64,000 nt of DNA, from NCBI RefSeq assembly GCF_038396755.1, contig NZ_CP149822.1, positions 3,286,001-3,350,000 of the forward strand. The letters are read 5' to 3'. Position numbers and translations under genes: made by a program. Origin of the DNA: Chitinophaga pollutisoli (GTDB lineage: Bacteria > Bacteroidota > Bacteroidia > Chitinophagales > Chitinophagaceae). How positions within the stretch are numbered: the stretch's first letter is position 1; each line of letters starts with the position of its first letter. The notes below the pieces were generated by a model. The model made no database searches and had not been told where the DNA came from. It saw only the letters and a program-made list of their open reading frames with translations. This document shows positions 29,567 to 38,810 of the stretch, piece after piece.

Positions 29567-30460
29567 GTGACGCACCCCCGCAGAGCCAGGCTTGCCCGCC
29601 TCAACATCATCCAGAATGCACAGGACGCTGTCCTGATCGCTATCGGCGTATTGCTGGCCGCACTCGGCCTCAAAGCTTTTCTGCTGCCCAACGGTTTCCT
29701 CGACGGGGGCGTAACGGGGATTTCGCTGCTCGTCAACCGCTTGTCGGGCTGGTCGATTTCCGTGCTGATCATCATTATCAACGCGCCCTTCATCCTCCTC
29801 GCGTACAAACAGCTGTCGCGGCTGTTTACGTTGAAGACGATCGCCGCCATCGTGGGGCTCGCTTTCGCGCTGGCGCTCATCAAAGTGCCCGTCATTACGC
29901 AAGACAAGCTGCTGATCGCGATCTTCGGCGGGTTTTTCCTGGGCACGGGCATCGGCATGTCGATCCGCGGAGGAGCGGTGCTCGATGGCACGGAAGTGCT
30001 GGCCTTGTGGATCTCCCGCAAAACCGTGCTGTCCATCGGGGAGGTAATCATGTATTTCAACGTGCTAATTTTCGGTGTGGCTTCCGTGCTCATCAACATG
30101 GAGACCGCGCTGTACGCCATGCTTACATATTTCTCCGCCAGTAAAACGGTGGATTTCGTGATCCAGGGGTTCGAGGAATATATCGCGCTTACCGTCATTT
30201 CCCCCCAAGCGGAATTAATCCGCAAAACATTGACACTCAAGTTAAAAAAGGGTGTTACGGTATTTAAAGGGAAAAGTGGTTATGGAAAAAGGGGAGAAGT
30301 GGACAATGAGATCGAGATCATTTATACCGTCGTCACCCGCCTGGAAGTGCACAAGGTGATCGACGAAATTGAAAAGATCGACGAAAAAGCGTTTATTGTG
30401 CAGCATAATATCAACGACACCCGCGGCGGTATGATCAAACGCCGCGCGGGCGCTCATTAA
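29567..30460 (+). CDS. YitT family membrane protein with DUF2179 domain
   Basis: A 297-residue protein with five hydrophobic segments in the first ~190 residues (FLLPNGFLDGGVTGISLL and GTGIGMSIRGGAVLDGTEVLA are typical YitT signatures) and a C-terminal cytoplasmic DUF2179 domain (about 220-290, IIYTVVTRLEVHKVIDEIEKID). The molecular function of the family is unknown; a transport role is often guessed. The start is GTG at 29567. It lies 35 bp after the arginase-fold gene and 18 bp before the esterase gene, so the three probably form a unit. Confidence 0.9.
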   Translation: MTHPRRARLARLNIIQNAQDAVLIAIGVLLAALGLKAFLLPNGFLDGGVTGISLLVNRLSGWSISVLIIIINAPFILLAYKQLSRLFTLKTIAAIVGLAFALALIKVPVITQDKLLIAIFGGFFLGTGIGMSIRGGAVLDGTEVLALWISRKTVLSIGEVIMYFNVLIFGVASVLINMETALYAMLTYFSASKTVDFVIQGFEEYIALTVISPQAELIRKTLTLKLKKGVTVFKGKSGYGKRGEVDNEIEIIYTVVTRLEVHKVIDEIEKIDEKAFIVQHNINDTRGGMIKRRAGAH

Positions 30461-30478
30461 ACGCGAAAAATTCCACGG

Positions 30479-31363
30479 ATGACAAAGACACTCATCGCCG
30501 CCATGCTCACGATCGCTACCATTAACGCCACCGCGCAGGAACGCATCAATCTCTACCCCGATCACCCGGAATGGAAGATCCTGGGTGGAAAGGAAATAAA
30601 CGATGTGCCGCATATCGAATATTACGCCGCGCCGGGCGATAAAAAGAACGGCGCCGCCGTGCTCGTTTGCCCGGGCGGAGGTTACACCAACCTCGCGCTG
30701 GGGCACGAAGGCAAAGACGTGGCCGATTTTTTCAACGCCAATGGATTCGACGCCATCGTGCTGCACTACCGCCTGAATGGCGGCCCGCAGCCGGGCTCCA
30801 CCTATCCCGCGCAGTACAATGACGTTGCGAAAGCCATGCAGATTGTGAAAAGCAAAGCCAAATCCTGGGGCTTCGATCCCGAGAAGGTAGGCGTACTGGG
30901 CTTTTCGGCAGGCGGGCACCTCGCATCGATGCTCACCACCATGCACCTGGCGGCCAACCCGCAGGCGAAGGCCGAGCACGAGCGCTTCAGCTCTCGGCCC
31001 GCATTTTCCGTGCTGGTATATCCCGTGATCTCGCTCAGCGAAGGCTTCCGGCATAAGGGAAGCGCCATCAACCTGCTCGGCGCGGATGGTCCCAAATCGC
31101 TGCAGGACTCACTTTCCACCCAAAACCGCGTCACCGCCCAAACGCCGCCCACCATGCTCATCCACTCCGGCGACGATAAAGGCGTGCCGGTGGAAAACAG
31201 CATCGTTTTTTACAAAGCGCTGTTGCAGCACAATGTTCCCGCCACCATGCACATCTACGACCACGGCGGCCACGGCTACGGCATGGCGCCCAAAGATCCC
31301 GTACTCAACACCTGGCCCGGCCTTGTGGTGAACTGGATCGACGGCCTCCTCTTCAAAAAATAA
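30479..31363 (+). CDS. secreted alpha/beta hydrolase (acetylxylan esterase-like)
   Basis: A 294-residue exported (signal peptide ending NATAQ, residue ~20) alpha/beta hydrolase of the BD-FAE/acetylxylan esterase type. The oxyanion region is VCPGGGYTNLALGHEG, the nucleophile elbow GFSAGGHLAS, the catalytic Asp in HSGDDKGVP and the His in YDHGGHGYG. Such enzymes deacetylate plant polysaccharide fragments or other esters outside the cytoplasm. It is followed by a strong terminator. Confidence 0.88.
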   Translation: MTKTLIAAMLTIATINATAQERINLYPDHPEWKILGGKEINDVPHIEYYAAPGDKKNGAAVLVCPGGGYTNLALGHEGKDVADFFNANGFDAIVLHYRLNGGPQPGSTYPAQYNDVAKAMQIVKSKAKSWGFDPEKVGVLGFSAGGHLASMLTTMHLAANPQAKAEHERFSSRPAFSVLVYPVISLSEGFRHKGSAINLLGADGPKSLQDSLSTQNRVTAQTPPTMLIHSGDDKGVPVENSIVFYKALLQHNVPATMHIYDHGGHGYGMAPKDPVLNTWPGLVVNWIDGLLFKK

Positions 31364-31375
31364 TTTTTCCAACAT

Positions 31376-31412
31376 AAAAAAGCCCCGGATCGGAAGATTC
31401 GGGGGCTTTTTT
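31376..31412 (+). terminator. terminator after the esterase gene
   Basis: Stem AAAAAGCCCC/GGGGGCTTTTTT around a GATCGGAAGATT-containing loop; T-rich tail on the plus strand, A-rich on the 5' side, so usable in both directions. Confidence 0.88.
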
Positions 31413-31487
31413 ATGGGTGCCGGGCAAAGCCGGAATTATCGAATTTTTTCCGGCCGCGAAATATTATCGGGTACCATCCAGGTAAAA

Positions 31488-32420
31488 TCAGAGGAAATTA
31501 TCGGCGTCGCGGTATGCTTTGATCAGCGCCTGCTCCCCGTCTTTGCCGGGTTTGGCGTTGCCGTGCTCCATGCCCATCACGCCTTTGTAGCCTTTGTTAT
31601 GGAGATGCTTGAAGACGTTACGATAGTTGATCTCACCGGTTCCAGGCTCCTTGCGGCCGGGGTTGTCGCCGATCTGGATGTACGCGATTTCGCTCCAGCA
31701 ACGGTCGATCATGGTAATGAGGTTGCCTTCGTTTTTCTGCATGTGGTAGATATCGTAAAGAATCTTGCATGAAGGGCTATTGACCGCGCGGCAGATCTCG
31801 TACGTTTGCTCGGAGGTGCGGAGGAACAGCTCGGGTGTATCGCTGAGGGGCTCCAGCACCATGGTGAGGCCGCCTTTCTCGAGGATTTCGGAGCCGGCAC
31901 GCAGCGCGTCGATCACGTTGCCGGTCTGGATACCAATGGGCAGGTTGCGTTCGAAGAAGCCGGGAACAACCGTGGCCCATTTGGCGTTTACGCGTTTGGC
32001 CAGCTCTACGGAGCGCTCGCAGGCTTTGAGGAAAACGTCGAGGTGTTCTTTTTTACCGGTGGTGAGCGAAACTTTCCAGTTTTCGCCGCCGTCGATCACG
32101 AACACACCCATGCGCATGCCCAGTTTGGCGAGCAGTTCGCCGATTTTGTTCTGCTGAGCGGTATCGCGGCCGAGCATGCCGTTGTCTTCGATGGAACGGA
32201 AGCCCTGGTCGTGCATGTACCGGATCTGGTCGAGGAAGTCTTCCCCGCCGGAGTTTTTGAACATTCCCTGGTGCGGGGCGTAGTCGAGATTGAAGGTTTT
32301 ACCGGCGGCGGCGGTATTGTCGGTCCCTTTGGCGGAGCCCGCCAGGGCGGTGGCGCCGCCGAAAGTAAGGGCGGATATGCCGGCGAGGGTCGACTGATGA
32401 AGAAAGCTTCTTCTTTCCAT
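31488..32420 (-). CDS. TIM-barrel hydroxypyruvate isomerase-like protein, exported
   Basis: A 310-residue AP-endonuclease-2-type TIM barrel (sugar phosphate isomerase/epimerase superfamily) with a twin-Arg-like leader (MERRSFLHQSTLAGISALTF). Metal-ligand positions are visible: Glu in MVLEPLSD, Asp/His in ILYDIYHMQ, the TGEINYRNVF segment and the terminal Glu in GVMGMEHG. It should interconvert a ketose/aldose-type sugar or hydroxypyruvate. Neighbouring Tat-leader Gfo/Idh/MocA proteins suggest an envelope sugar-processing set. A 15-bp inverted repeat lies just upstream of its start. Confidence 0.82.
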   Translation of the reverse strand: MERRSFLHQSTLAGISALTFGGATALAGSAKGTDNTAAAGKTFNLDYAPHQGMFKNSGGEDFLDQIRYMHDQGFRSIEDNGMLGRDTAQQNKIGELLAKLGMRMGVFVIDGGENWKVSLTTGKKEHLDVFLKACERSVELAKRVNAKWATVVPGFFERNLPIGIQTGNVIDALRAGSEILEKGGLTMVLEPLSDTPELFLRTSEQTYEICRAVNSPSCKILYDIYHMQKNEGNLITMIDRCWSEIAYIQIGDNPGRKEPGTGEINYRNVFKHLHNKGYKGVMGMEHGNAKPGKDGEQALIKAYRDADNFL

Positions 32421-32437
32421 AGCGTGTATTTTAAAAT

Positions 32438-32452
32438 GACATTAGCAATGTC
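32438..32452. promoter_or_regulatory. inverted repeat GACATT-N3-AATGTC (possible operator)
   Basis: A perfect 6-bp inverted repeat with 3-base spacer, 18 bp upstream of the isomerase-like gene, inside the 207-bp divergent promoter region. The form suits a dimeric repressor site, but no matching regulator gene is adjacent. Confidence 0.3.
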
Positions 32453-32627
32453 GAAATTTATAGTTTTTAATATGGAAATCCATATGTATTGAATAAAAAA
32501 TAGATGAACGGCCATTTCACTCGATTTCATGCAACGTCTATCGCCAATTTTTGACGTTCATAAAATAAATATTGGATTCCCAGTCTTAAAAGGATAAATT
32601 CACACGCTTTTTATTACAACCACAAAG

Positions 32628-33587
32628 ATGAGAAGAACCGCGTTATTCCTGTTAGGAGGCCTTTGCGCCGCCGCAGCCCAGGCACAGACTACACCTTTCG
32701 AAGCGTATGACCAGAAAATCGAGGGGACGGATGTTACCATTAAAATGGTGCCGGTGAAAGCTGGTGAATTCCTGCTCGGGAGCCCCGCTGCCGAAAAAGG
32801 GCGTTCCGCCGACGAAGGGCCGCAAAAGAAAGTGAAAGTAGACGCTTTCTGGATGGGCGCTTACGAAGTTACATTCGACCAGTACGACCTGTACGCCGAT
32901 AAAGACAAAGACAAATCGCCGCTGCCCGACGGGATGACCCGCCCCAGCCCGCCTTACATCGACCTTACGCTCGGTATGGGCAAATCCGGAGGCTTCCCCG
33001 CCAACAGCATGAGCCAGTACGGCGCACTGATGTATTGCCGCTGGTTGTATAACAAGACGGGCGTCTTCTTCCGCCTGCCCACCGAAGCGGAATGGGAATA
33101 CGCCTGCCGCGCCGGCTCCAAAACCGCTTATCCCTTCGGCAACGAAGCTTCCAAATTGAAAGAATTCGCCTGGACGGCAGAGAATTCCGAGGATAAATAC
33201 CACAAAGTAGGCGAACTGAAGCCCAATGCCTGGGGGCTTTACGACATGCTCGGCAACGTCGCCGAATGGACGATGGACCAGTACGAAGCCGAGGCTTACA
33301 AAACCCTCGACGCCACCAATCCCTGGCTGAAGCCGACCGATAAAACGCCCCGCACCGTGCGCGGCGGTAATTATATGGACGCGGCAGCATCCGTTCGCAG
33401 CGCTTCCCGCCTGATGTCGGACATCGCCTGGAACGACCGCGACCCCCAGATCCCGAAAAGCAAATGGTGGAACGCAGACGCGCCTTTCGTAGGGTTCCGC
33501 ATCGTGCGCCCCCTCAAACAGCCGACCAAAGCGGAAGCCGAGCAATTTTTCGCCGACGCGATCGACCAGTTCGTGGGATCCCGGTAA
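32628..33587 (+). CDS. FGE/SUMF1-like secreted protein without catalytic cysteines
   Basis: A 319-residue exported protein with the formylglycine-generating-enzyme fold: MVPVKAGEFLLGSP, EVTFDQYDLY, RLPTEAEWEYACRAGS, GNVAEWTMDQYE, VRGGNYMDAAASVRSASR and GFRIVRP. In true sulfatase-activating enzymes two cysteines sit where this protein has SVRSASR, so serines replace them and formylglycine formation is unlikely. Bacteroidota use this fold for other roles, including binding and envelope lipoproteins. It follows a divergent promoter region shared with the TIM-barrel isomerase-like gene and is 121 bp ahead of a Gfo/Idh/MocA gene. Confidence 0.85.
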   Translation: MRRTALFLLGGLCAAAAQAQTTPFEAYDQKIEGTDVTIKMVPVKAGEFLLGSPAAEKGRSADEGPQKKVKVDAFWMGAYEVTFDQYDLYADKDKDKSPLPDGMTRPSPPYIDLTLGMGKSGGFPANSMSQYGALMYCRWLYNKTGVFFRLPTEAEWEYACRAGSKTAYPFGNEASKLKEFAWTAENSEDKYHKVGELKPNAWGLYDMLGNVAEWTMDQYEAEAYKTLDATNPWLKPTDKTPRTVRGGNYMDAAASVRSASRLMSDIAWNDRDPQIPKSKWWNADAPFVGFRIVRPLKQPTKAEAEQFFADAIDQFVGSR

Positions 33588-33708
33588 TCCGTAAAATCTC
33601 TGTCAGGGCATGGATTTTCGGCGGATTATCCGTACTTTTTAATGCTATTGTCTATTTCATTATACTTTTCACCAACGGCGCCAGTTGGCGTCCGGTAAAA
33701 TACCTCAC

Positions 33709-35055
33709 ATGGAAAAGGAAACACGCTCTCAATTCCACGATCAGAGTCGCAGAGACTTCGTTAAGAAAACCTCGATCCTCGCAGGCGCAGCCCTCGCGGC
33801 CCCTTACCTGTCGCAGGCAGCACAAACCAATTACTTTTCCGGTGCGGCCGGCGTGATCAAAATAGCCCTCGTAGGCTGTGGCGGCCGCGGAACCGGCGCC
33901 GCAGTGCAGGCGCTTAGCACCAAACAAAACGTTCAGCTCGTTGCCATGGCCGACGCTTTCGCCGACCGCCTCGACAGCAGCTACAAAGAAATTGTGGAGT
34001 CCATGAAAAAAACGCCTGAGCGCGTAAAAGTGGCAGAAGCAGATAAATTCGTAGGCTTCGACGGCTACAAGCAAGCCATCGCCAAAGCCGACGTGGTGAT
34101 CCTCACCACACCTCCGGGCTTCCGCCCTATCCACTTCGAAGAAGCCATCGCGCAGGGTAAGCACGTGTTCATGGAAAAACCCGTGGCCACCGACCCCGCA
34201 GGCATCGCCAAAGTGCTCGAAACCGCGGAAAAGGCGAAAGCCAAAAAACTGAACGTGGTCGTTGGCCTCCAACGTCACTATATGACTTCTTACCGCGAAC
34301 TGCACAAACGCGTGCAGGACGGTATGATCGGCGACATCACTTCCATCCAGGTTTGGTGGAATCAGGGCGCCCTTTGGGTGCGCGAGCGAAAGCCCGAGTA
34401 TACTGAAATGGAATACCAGATGCGCAACTGGTATTATTTCAACTGGCTCTGCGGCGACCATATCGTGGAACAGCATATCCACAACATCGATGTGGGCAAC
34501 TGGTTCATGGGTAAAACGCCCGTAACCGCAGTAGGTATGGGTGGCCGCGCCATCCGTACTGGTCCGGAAGCAGGTGAGATTTTCGACCACCACTTCGTGG
34601 AATACCGTTACGACAATGGTGTTGTCATGAATAGCCAATGCCGCCACTGGAAAGATTCCGTGAGCAAGGTAGACGAGGAGATCGTGGGTACGAAAGGCCG
34701 CATTTTCTGCGACCGCGCCCAGATCGTTGACCACAAAGGCAAAGTGCTGTATCAGTTCGACCGCAAGCAGCACAACCGTCCTTACCAGGCGGAGCACGAT
34801 GAGCTGTTTGAAGCGATTGCCAACGGTCAGTACAAATTCCAGGACGCGCAGATGGGCGCCGAAGCCACGCTTTCCGCCATCATCGGCCGTATGGCTACTT
34901 ATTCAGGCCAGCAGATCGAGTGGGAAAAAGCGCTGAAATCGGGTATCAACCTGCAGCCTTCCCGCTATGCGTTCGACGCGCCGCCGCCGATCGTTCCGGA
35001 TGCGCAAGGCAATTACGCCTACGCCAAACCCGGCATCACCCGCTACTTCTCCTGA
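33709..35055 (+). CDS. Gfo/Idh/MocA family oxidoreductase, Tat-exported
   Basis: A 448-residue NAD(P)-dependent oxidoreductase with a twin-arginine signal (SRRDFVKKTSILAGAALAA). The Rossmann domain opens with KIALVGCGGRGTGAA and carries the family's FMEKPVATDP motif with the catalytic Lys; the C-terminal alpha/beta domain follows (HIHNIDVGNWF, with the conserved His). Exported members of this type, found widely in Bacteroidota, bind NAD tightly and act on sugars or sugar acids. The substrate is unknown. A perfect 12-bp-stem terminator ends the unit. Confidence 0.9.
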   Translation: MEKETRSQFHDQSRRDFVKKTSILAGAALAAPYLSQAAQTNYFSGAAGVIKIALVGCGGRGTGAAVQALSTKQNVQLVAMADAFADRLDSSYKEIVESMKKTPERVKVAEADKFVGFDGYKQAIAKADVVILTTPPGFRPIHFEEAIAQGKHVFMEKPVATDPAGIAKVLETAEKAKAKKLNVVVGLQRHYMTSYRELHKRVQDGMIGDITSIQVWWNQGALWVRERKPEYTEMEYQMRNWYYFNWLCGDHIVEQHIHNIDVGNWFMGKTPVTAVGMGGRAIRTGPEAGEIFDHHFVEYRYDNGVVMNSQCRHWKDSVSKVDEEIVGTKGRIFCDRAQIVDHKGKVLYQFDRKQHNRPYQAEHDELFEAIANGQYKFQDAQMGAEATLSAIIGRMATYSGQQIEWEKALKSGINLQPSRYAFDAPPPIVPDAQGNYAYAKPGITRYFS

Positions 35056-35084
35056 TCACGCAAGTGAAAAGGCAGCGATATTGG

Positions 35085-35113
35085 AAAGGCGCACCCAGGC
35101 CGGGTGCGCCTTT
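35085..35113 (+). terminator. terminator after the Gfo/Idh/MocA gene
   Basis: Perfect 12-bp stem AAAGGCGCACCC/GGGTGCGCCTTT with a 5-base loop, 30 bp after the stop codon. Confidence 0.88.
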
Positions 35114-35153
35114 CCCGTTACTGAACCTTCCGTAAAATGTTTATATTCAGGAC

Positions 35154-36449
35154 ATGAAATCGTACTTAACGGTAGCCATCGCCCTGCTGCTGAGCGCCGC
35201 CGCCACAGCGCAACCCAAAAACATCCGCCTCTGGGCGCAACAGGATATCCTGCAAACCAAAGAACTGCGGAACGCCCACATCGGCATCAGCATTTACGAC
35301 CCGGCTACAAAAAAATACTGGTATCAGCACCAGGACGATAAGTTCTTCGTTCCGGCTTCCAATACCAAGATCTTCACGCTGTTTGCGGGAATGCATTTGC
35401 TGGGAGATTCACTGCCGGGGATGAAGTTCGCGGAAAACGATACGGCGTTGTTTGTACAGGGAACAGCAGACCCCTCGTTCCTTCATCCCGATTTTACCTC
35501 GCAACGCGTCCTCGAAAAACTGGAACAAACCGGGAAGCACATCTGGCTGCAACCTGCCAACATCAAGAATAAACGCTTCGGCCCGGGATGGGGTTGGGGC
35601 GATTTCGCGGATTATTACCAGCCGGAACTGAACGAATGGCCCATGTACGGCAACGTCACCCGCATCCGGATCAAAGGCGCGGAATATTCCATGTCGCCCG
35701 AATTCGAAACGGAGCTGATTTACGAACGCCCGCCCAACGAACAATTGGCCGACCGTGAAGAGCGCGAAAATCTTTTCACCCTGCACATCCGGTCAGACAT
35801 TCACGCGGAGCAAACATTCGAAGTACCCTTCATCACCGGTGGCATCGCGCAACTGGCGCGCCGCCTGCAAGATACGTTGCGCAAGCCGGTAAAGGTCCTG
35901 GGCACAACCGGGCCGATAGTGGGAACGGTCATGAAAAGCTTGCCGGTGGATACACTCTACCAGCCCATGATGCACCGCAGCGATAACTTCTTCGCAGAAC
36001 AAATATTGATGATGGCTTCCTCGCAACGCTACGACGAAATCGACTCCCGCCGTGTGATCAAATACGTGCTCGACAGCCTGCTGAACGATTTGCCGCAACC
36101 ACCCAACTGGGTCGACGGCTCGGGCCTTTCCCGCTTCAATCTCTTTACGCCCCGCGATATGGTGTCGGTACTCGGAAAAATGATGAAGACCTATCCGAAA
36201 GAGCGCCTCTTTCCGTTGTTCCCTTCCGGGGGCAAAGGCACGCTGCGCAATTATTACCAGTCGCTGCCGAACCGGCTTTACGCCAAAACCGGAACGCTCA
36301 ACGGCGTGGTGGCACTCAGCGGTTATATGATCACGAAGTCGGGAAAAACACTCATCTTCAGCGTGCTCGTCAATAATCACAATACTACTTCCACGAACGT
36401 CCGCCGGGCGGTAGAGCGCTTCCTGGTGCGGACCGCCAACGCGGGATAA
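35154..36449 (+). CDS. dacB: D-alanyl-D-alanine carboxypeptidase/endopeptidase (PBP4)
   Basis: Class C low-molecular-weight penicillin-binding protein that trims or splits peptidoglycan cross-links in the periplasm. The 431-residue protein has a signal peptide (ends ATAQ, residue 20) and all three active-site motifs: S-x-x-K at Ser69-Lys72 (PASNTKIF), S-x-N at RSDNFFAEQ and K-T-G in YAKTGTLNGV. The inserted domain between the first and second motifs is present. It is flanked by terminators and so is a single-gene unit. Confidence 0.93.
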   Translation: MKSYLTVAIALLLSAAATAQPKNIRLWAQQDILQTKELRNAHIGISIYDPATKKYWYQHQDDKFFVPASNTKIFTLFAGMHLLGDSLPGMKFAENDTALFVQGTADPSFLHPDFTSQRVLEKLEQTGKHIWLQPANIKNKRFGPGWGWGDFADYYQPELNEWPMYGNVTRIRIKGAEYSMSPEFETELIYERPPNEQLADREERENLFTLHIRSDIHAEQTFEVPFITGGIAQLARRLQDTLRKPVKVLGTTGPIVGTVMKSLPVDTLYQPMMHRSDNFFAEQILMMASSQRYDEIDSRRVIKYVLDSLLNDLPQPPNWVDGSGLSRFNLFTPRDMVSVLGKMMKTYPKERLFPLFPSGGKGTLRNYYQSLPNRLYAKTGTLNGVVALSGYMITKSGKTLIFSVLVNNHNTTSTNVRRAVERFLVRTANAG

Positions 36450-36467
36450 CGCTTGCGATAAAAAAGG

Positions 36468-36503
36468 AAAACCCGGCAAACGCTATCGTTGCCGGGTTTT
36501 TTT
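36468..36503. terminator. bidirectional terminator between dacB and the S46 peptidase
   Basis: Stem AAACCCGGCAA/TTGCCGGGTTT with an 8-9 base loop, flanked by A-run on the left and T-run on the right. It lies 19 bp after the dacB stop and 21 bp from the convergent S46 peptidase stop. Confidence 0.88.
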
Positions 36504-36523
36504 ATGTCCGAAAAAAGGGAAGT

Positions 36524-38665
36524 TTACTTCACGATTTTCAGTTCGTTGATGATGTTTTTGGCGCCGCCCAGTTTGTCGATGCACCAGAGCACATAACGGA
36601 TATCCACGTTGATGGTGCGGTTGGAGTTTTTATCGAACTGGAGCTTGTGGCTGAGCGCCTCGTAGTTACCATCGAACGCGAGGCCGATCAGTTCGCCGTT
36701 GGCGTTGATCACGGGAGAACCGGAGTTGCCGCCGGTGATATCGTTGCCCGTGATGAAGCCCACCACGAGGGTTTGGCGTTTAGCGTCGATATACTGGCCG
36801 AAGTCTTTTTTCTTCACGAGATCGATGAAGTTCTGGTGGAGATCGAATTCGTAGTCGCCGGGTTTATATTTTTCCATAACGCCATCGATGGTGGTAACGT
36901 AGTCGTAAGACACGGCGTCACGGGGTTTGTAGGGTTTTACCTGGCCGTAGGAGAGGCGCATGGTGAAGTTCGCGTCCGGGTAGCGGTTGGCGTTCGGGGT
37001 GCGGAGGGCTTCACCTTTCAGGTAGAGGCGGCCCAGCTCGTTGTTCTGCGCGGTGAATTGCGCGTAGATGGGCGCGTATTTCTGGGAGTAGTTCTTCACG
37101 AAAGCGGAAGCGTAGGCGAAAGCTGGATCTTCCTGGAGGGTCACGGCATCAGGCTGGCTGATGAAGGTTTTCCATTTCGCGTCGTTGAAGATGATGGTGT
37201 TGTTGAACACGTTTGCCGCCCAGTTGCGGTAAGTTTTCTCGTCGTTCAGGTCGCCGAAGGATTTCAATCCGTCGTAGAAGCCAATCGGGTGTTGGTCTTT
37301 GGGGATGTCTTCATAATAGCGTTGCGCCATGGCCGCGAGGATTTTCTGATCGGAGGGTTTATTCTCGTCTTTCAGGAAATTGGTGCGTGCTGCGTCGGCT
37401 GCTGCTGCGGCGGCTTTGACGTCACCATTTTTGAGGATAGTGGCTTCGAGCTGTTGCAGTGAGCTGGCGTATGCGGCGAGGGGCGAACCGAGAATGCCTT
37501 CCATTACGTAAAGGCGGACCTTGGCGTAGGGGGACCATTTCTTATAGATGTCCTCGTATTGGGAGAAGACGTTTTCGAACTCGGGTTTGCCTTTGGCCCA
37601 TTGCTGGAAGGCGGCTTCGTTCTTTTGTTTCTCTTCGAACACGTGGTATTTCAGGAGTTGTTCGGATTCGCCGCCGAAGAATTTCCAGTAGTTGGCGATG
37701 CCGGCGTAGGAAGACGCGAGTTGGAGTTTCACGGCCGGATCTTTTTTCATTTCCTCGAACATGAATTTGAGGCGGGCGTCGCGGAGGGAAACGATGGACG
37801 GGTTTTCCACGTCTGTTTTCAGTTTCACGCCATAAGAAGTTTCGTAACGGTTGGTGCCGCCGGGATATCCGAAGATCATGGCGTAATCGTTTTCTTTTAC
37901 GCCTTTGATGGAAACGGGGAGGAAATGTTTTGGTTTGAGGGGAACATTGGAAGCGGCGTACTCAGCGGGTTTGCCGCTGGCGTTGCCGTATACGCGGAAC
38001 ACGGAGAAGTCGCCGGTGTGGCGGGGCCATTCCCAGTTGTCGGTATCGCCGCCGAATTTGCCCACGTTTTCGGGGGGCGTGCCCACGAGGCGAACGTCGG
38101 TATAGCGCTCGTACACGAAGAGGAGGAATTGGTTCCCCTTGAACATGGGCACTACTTTGGCTTCGTATGCATTGCCTTCGGTAGCGGCTTTGATAATGTC
38201 GCCGTAAACAGCCTGCATTTTAGGGGCGCGATCGGCCAGCGTGGTGCCTTTAATGGCCTCATCCACTTTGGCGGTCACGTCTTCCACGCGCACGAGGAAT
38301 TGCACGGAGAGCCCTTTCGCAGGGATTTCTTCCTGCTTCGAACGGGCATAAAAACCATCGCGCAGGTAGTTGTTCTGAACGGAACTGGCCGCGGCGATGG
38401 CGCCGTATCCGCAGTGGTGGTTGGTAAAGATCAATCCTTCATTGCTCACGATCTCTCCCGTGCAGCCTCCGCCGAAAATAATGATCGCGTCTTTAATGGA
38501 TGATTTGTTGATGCTGTACAGTTGCTCTTTCGACAACTTCAATCCTTTCTTCACCATATCGGCATAAGTTTGCTGCCCGAGCAGGTACGGAAGCCACATG
38601 CCCTCGTCCGCTTTTACCATCTTAACCGACAGCAAAAGCAACAACAGGAATAGATTTTTCTTCAT
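36524..38665 (-). CDS. S46 family dipeptidyl peptidase (DPP7/DPP11-like)
   Basis: A 713-residue serine peptidase of the S46 family, which releases dipeptides from oligopeptide N-termini in the periplasm. A signal peptide (to about residue 19) precedes DEGMWLPYLL, the conserved mature start. The catalytic His is in FTNHHCGYGA (83/84), and Ser648 lies in GGNSGSPVINANGE, the position I recall for DPP7. Whether it prefers hydrophobic (DPP7) or acidic (DPP11) residues cannot be decided by eye. The products could be taken up by the POT transporter at 41581. A -7 box (TAGGTTTG) lies upstream. Confidence 0.93.
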   Translation of the reverse strand: MKKNLFLLLLLLSVKMVKADEGMWLPYLLGQQTYADMVKKGLKLSKEQLYSINKSSIKDAIIIFGGGCTGEIVSNEGLIFTNHHCGYGAIAAASSVQNNYLRDGFYARSKQEEIPAKGLSVQFLVRVEDVTAKVDEAIKGTTLADRAPKMQAVYGDIIKAATEGNAYEAKVVPMFKGNQFLLFVYERYTDVRLVGTPPENVGKFGGDTDNWEWPRHTGDFSVFRVYGNASGKPAEYAASNVPLKPKHFLPVSIKGVKENDYAMIFGYPGGTNRYETSYGVKLKTDVENPSIVSLRDARLKFMFEEMKKDPAVKLQLASSYAGIANYWKFFGGESEQLLKYHVFEEKQKNEAAFQQWAKGKPEFENVFSQYEDIYKKWSPYAKVRLYVMEGILGSPLAAYASSLQQLEATILKNGDVKAAAAAADAARTNFLKDENKPSDQKILAAMAQRYYEDIPKDQHPIGFYDGLKSFGDLNDEKTYRNWAANVFNNTIIFNDAKWKTFISQPDAVTLQEDPAFAYASAFVKNYSQKYAPIYAQFTAQNNELGRLYLKGEALRTPNANRYPDANFTMRLSYGQVKPYKPRDAVSYDYVTTIDGVMEKYKPGDYEFDLHQNFIDLVKKKDFGQYIDAKRQTLVVGFITGNDITGGNSGSPVINANGELIGLAFDGNYEALSHKLQFDKNSNRTINVDIRYVLWCIDKLGGAKNIINELKIVK

Positions 38666-38686
38666 ATGTTAGATTTTGTAAGGGCC

Positions 38687-38694
38687 CAAACCTA
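38687..38694 (-). promoter_or_regulatory. -7 box TAGGTTTG of the S46 peptidase gene
   Basis: Exact TAnnTTTG match on the minus strand, 21 bp upstream of the start codon at 38665; no clear TTG at -33. Confidence 0.5.
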
Positions 38695-38810
38695 CCGAAT
38701 TTTTTCATAACCGCCTTTACCATCCATGGAAGTCAACAATTCAACACGGTCAGGCGTTAAAATGGCTTGATGATTGATAAGAAAGTCATATACACCATAA
38801 AACCACTATC

